From the IMG/VR virus record IMGVR_UViG_3300032053_003696, positions 1 to 32,861 of that record: DNA of 32,861 nucleotides. The stretch is one strand, 5' to 3'. Source of the DNA: a virus. The notes under the pieces are model-generated. The model ran no database searches. It was not told the DNA's origin and saw nothing but the letters and a program-made list of their open reading frames with translations. Positions 31,346 to 32,861 of this stretch are shown here, piece by piece; the stretch's first letter is position 1; the number at the start of each line of letters is the position of its first letter. The translations under genes were made by a program, and so were the position numbers.

Positions 31346-31932
31346 CGCAGCGCCTCTTGCTCGCGCTCGGGATCCGTCCACGCCGGAGTCGGTCCCGATG
31401 GCGCGACCGGAATGCCACCGCGACGCCGACGCATCGACCGCAGATGCGTCGGAAGCACGCCAAGCGCCTGCGACCGCCAGATACACCAGTCGCGCAATTG
31501 CCACCAGACCAAGCCGGTCGGAACCTCGGACTGCCGCACGCGCCACACTTCCACAGCGTGACTCCAAAGCGCATCGGCCTGCTCCCGATCGCCGGAGTCG
31601 GTGAGCGTAAGCGCAGCGTCGAGCAGCGTGCAAAGCCTCTTGCTGTTCTGCGCTTCAACCACCCACACCGCATATCGCCACGCCCCAAAGTAGGTCAGTT
31701 GCCGCCGACGATCAGCGCCGACCTTTTCGCCGGATTCCATGTCGGACGCAGCGTCAATCAACTCGTCGTCCGACAGCGCGATCGCCGCCGGTCGAGCCGG
31801 AAGCTGCTCCGGCAGGATCTCGCGATGATACTGGCAGGTCTGCAACGCCAGCAGGCGCAGCCCATCAGCGTCAAGCCGTTCTCCAAGCAGGTGTAAAAGC
31901 GACGAGGCGTGCGTTGGCGCGATTATAGTCAT
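31339..31932 (-). CDS. Unknown protein overlapping the replication gene (197 residues)
   Basis: 197 residues from ATG 31932 with AGAGG about ten bases upstream. It overlaps the end of the replication gene by 62 bases, the largest overlap here, and no later in-frame start looks better. The middle is tryptophan-rich and helical (YFGAWRYAVWVVEAQN, ALWSHAVEVWRVRQSEV, LVWWQLRDWCIWRSQAL) and the end is basic. Not a family I recognise. Confidence 0.55.
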   Translation of the reverse strand: MTIIAPTHASSLLHLLGERLDADGLRLLALQTCQYHREILPEQLPARPAAIALSDDELIDAASDMESGEKVGADRRRQLTYFGAWRYAVWVVEAQNSKRLCTLLDAALTLTDSGDREQADALWSHAVEVWRVRQSEVPTGLVWWQLRDWCIWRSQALGVLPTHLRSMRRRRGGIPVAPSGPTPAWTDPEREQEALRW

Positions 31933-32467
31933 CGGTGCGGCCCTCTTTCAGCGCGGACGAAGCCTCGCGCTGCAGCTTGCGAAGCTCGGGATTGTCATCG
32001 GCCTCTGGCGCACCATGCGCGTCGGCCATCGCGAGAAACTTTTCGACCTGCTCGCCGGAGCGACAGATCAGCGTCAGGTCGTTGTAGGCGGTCTTTCGGT
32101 CGTTCTGACCGCAATGCCATTCCGACGCCGAGCACGCCGCGATTGCGCGCCGGATCTGCCCGACGGTGTATCCTTCTGCCAGCCGAGCCAGGACAGCGCG
32201 CCGCCTACCAGCGGTGAACTTCGCCTTGGGAAGCGTCATCTTCTGCTGCCAGAAACCGAATAGCCCGCGCAGCGCGTTCTCGTGCGTCGCTTCAAGCGGA
32301 GCCGTAGGTGCCTTGAGCACGGCGTCGCCTTCGATGTCCCGCGCCAGCCGCCTCAGCCCGTGTATGAGCCGAGCGTCGGTCAGGTCGCCGGATAGGTAGG
32401 CGTGGAGCGCCTTCGCCAGCCTCGCGCCGACAGCGCGGGTCTTTGGGCATGTTTCGTCGATGGGCAT
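31871..32467 (-). CDS. Phage replication protein (replisome organiser-like) candidate
   Basis: 198 residues from ATG 32467. Residues about 70-145 fit the C-terminal domain of phage replication initiators: a FWQQKMTLPKAKFTAGRRRA start, then ARLAEGYTVGQIRRAIAACS and a YNDLTLICRSGEQVEKFLAM helix, the block that in homologues reads as a TLF...FEKYL motif and contacts DnaB-type helicases. The N-terminal half is helical and unassigned. Adjacent SSB-like gene supports a replication role. No ribosome site is clear. Confidence 0.6.
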   Translation of the reverse strand: MPIDETCPKTRAVGARLAKALHAYLSGDLTDARLIHGLRRLARDIEGDAVLKAPTAPLEATHENALRGLFGFWQQKMTLPKAKFTAGRRRAVLARLAEGYTVGQIRRAIAACSASEWHCGQNDRKTAYNDLTLICRSGEQVEKFLAMADAHGAPEADDNPELRKLQREASSALKEGRTDDYNRANARLVAFTPAWRTA

Positions 32468-32514
32468 GTTTAGTGGCGTCCCGTGGATCTGGCCGGGACC
32501 ACGCCAGTCACGAT

Positions 32515-32861
32515 TCAGAACGGAATGTCGTCGTCACCGAACGTCGAACCAGGGCTGAACTGCGGTTCGGAACGCTTGCCCTTCACCGCATCGCCTGGTT
32601 CATGTCCAGGGTCGGTCGGGTCGCGACTTTCCCACCCGCGAGACTTGTGATTTTCCTCCCACTCCTCGCAGGCGGCATCCTCGTCGGCGGTGTAGTCGCG
32701 GGTATAGGCGAAGCGGTCGATTTCGACGTTGACGTAGGTTCCGTTTCGGCGGGTCAGAAGCGTGGCCTTGAAAGCCTTGCCTCGGAATGCCTCGGCGATG
32801 TCCTTGTCAGAGTCGAGGTCGATCTCGGTGTCGCGTCCGACGTTCTCCATCCACAGTTCCA
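32515..32861 (-). CDS. Single-strand DNA-binding-like protein (partial, start beyond right edge)
   Basis: The frame is open to the right edge (residues ELW precede the first ATG at 32850), so the true start lies outside. The visible part has strands typical of an OB-like or phage SSB protein (KAFKATLLTRRNGTYVNVEI), a charged linker and the C-terminal DDDIPF, the tail by which bacterial SSBs bind partner proteins. It would coat single-stranded DNA in replication or recombination and may recruit host SSB partners. Family assignment rests mainly on the tail and position. Confidence 0.65.
   Translation of the reverse strand, partial: ELWMENVGRDTEIDLDSDKDIAEAFRGKAFKATLLTRRNGTYVNVEIDRFAYTRDYTADEDAACEEWEENHKSRGWESRDPTDPGHEPGDAVKGKRSEPQFSPGSTFGDDDIPF

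Noticed and set aside
30968-31633. Longer 221-codon reading of the 125-residue gene
   Set aside because: The extra N-terminal part is Arg/Ala/Ser-rich, lies wholly inside another gene, and no ribosome site supports it; ATG 31345 gives normal coupling.
32468-32514. Imperfect inverted repeat in the gap between the SSB-like and replication genes
   Set aside because: GGCGT/ACGCC and CCCG/CGGG arms pair only with a bulge and there is no U-tract, so it is too weak to call a terminator.
1-32861. tRNA genes, integrase, attachment site or insertion sequence
   Set aside because: No cloverleaf-like sequence, recombinase motif or terminal inverted repeats with a transposase were seen by eye; lifestyle therefore stays undecided.

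Overview
The window is one end-to-end stretch of a tailed-phage (or prophage) genome from a GC-rich source. Every gene I can support reads on the minus strand, so biological order runs from base 32861 down to base 1. A contractile-tail sheath plus tube, portal, large terminase, HK97-fold-type capsid protein and the start of a tape measure mark it as a myovirus-type Caudoviricetes. The host cannot be named from the sequence. No integrase, repressor or tRNA was seen. There is no gene-free stretch longer than about 160 bases.

Right part (32861 to about 23100), early and accessory module: a partial single-strand DNA-binding-like protein with an SSB-type acidic tail, a replication protein candidate, a RuvC-fold resolvase, a cell-wall-hydrolase-like protein, an HNH protein with an SH3-like N-terminus, a terminase small subunit candidate, at least seven small cysteine-rich zinc-ribbon proteins, a 32-residue membrane microprotein and an S-adenosylmethionine decarboxylase (SpeD)-like enzyme. 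Most neighbours overlap by ATGA, GTGA or TGATG, so this is a tightly coupled operon. It ends at an array of about five TTGACG repeats spaced roughly two helical turns apart, the last of which fits a promoter for the packaging genes.

Middle part (about 23300 to 9700), packaging and head: large terminase, a small virion protein, portal, a 903-residue protein joining a Mu-F-type head domain to a C-terminal PI3/4-kinase-like domain (the most unusual gene here), several small proteins, two alanine/glycine-rich virion proteins, scaffold, major capsid protein, connector proteins and a gp10-like neck protein.

Left part (about 9700 to 1), tail and surface: two tandem paralogues, a long collagen-like (Gly-Ala-Gln/Thr) fibre with a glycine-rich tip domain, a glycosyltransferase-methyltransferase fusion directly coupled to it, a previously hidden 59-residue collagen-like protein, sheath, tube, a G/GT-type chaperone pair with a GGGAAAA -1 frameshift site, and the N-terminal 458 residues of the tape measure.

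A recurring regulatory element, TGATA(C/G)(G/A)C(T/C), often 16-17 bases after a TTGAC/TTCACT-like box, lies before the terminase block, the head block, the capsid gene and the tail block, and in four places sits exactly six bases from a start codon. I read it as the phage's own promoter set, partly giving leaderless messages. Functions are inferred from motifs in the translations; no database search was possible.
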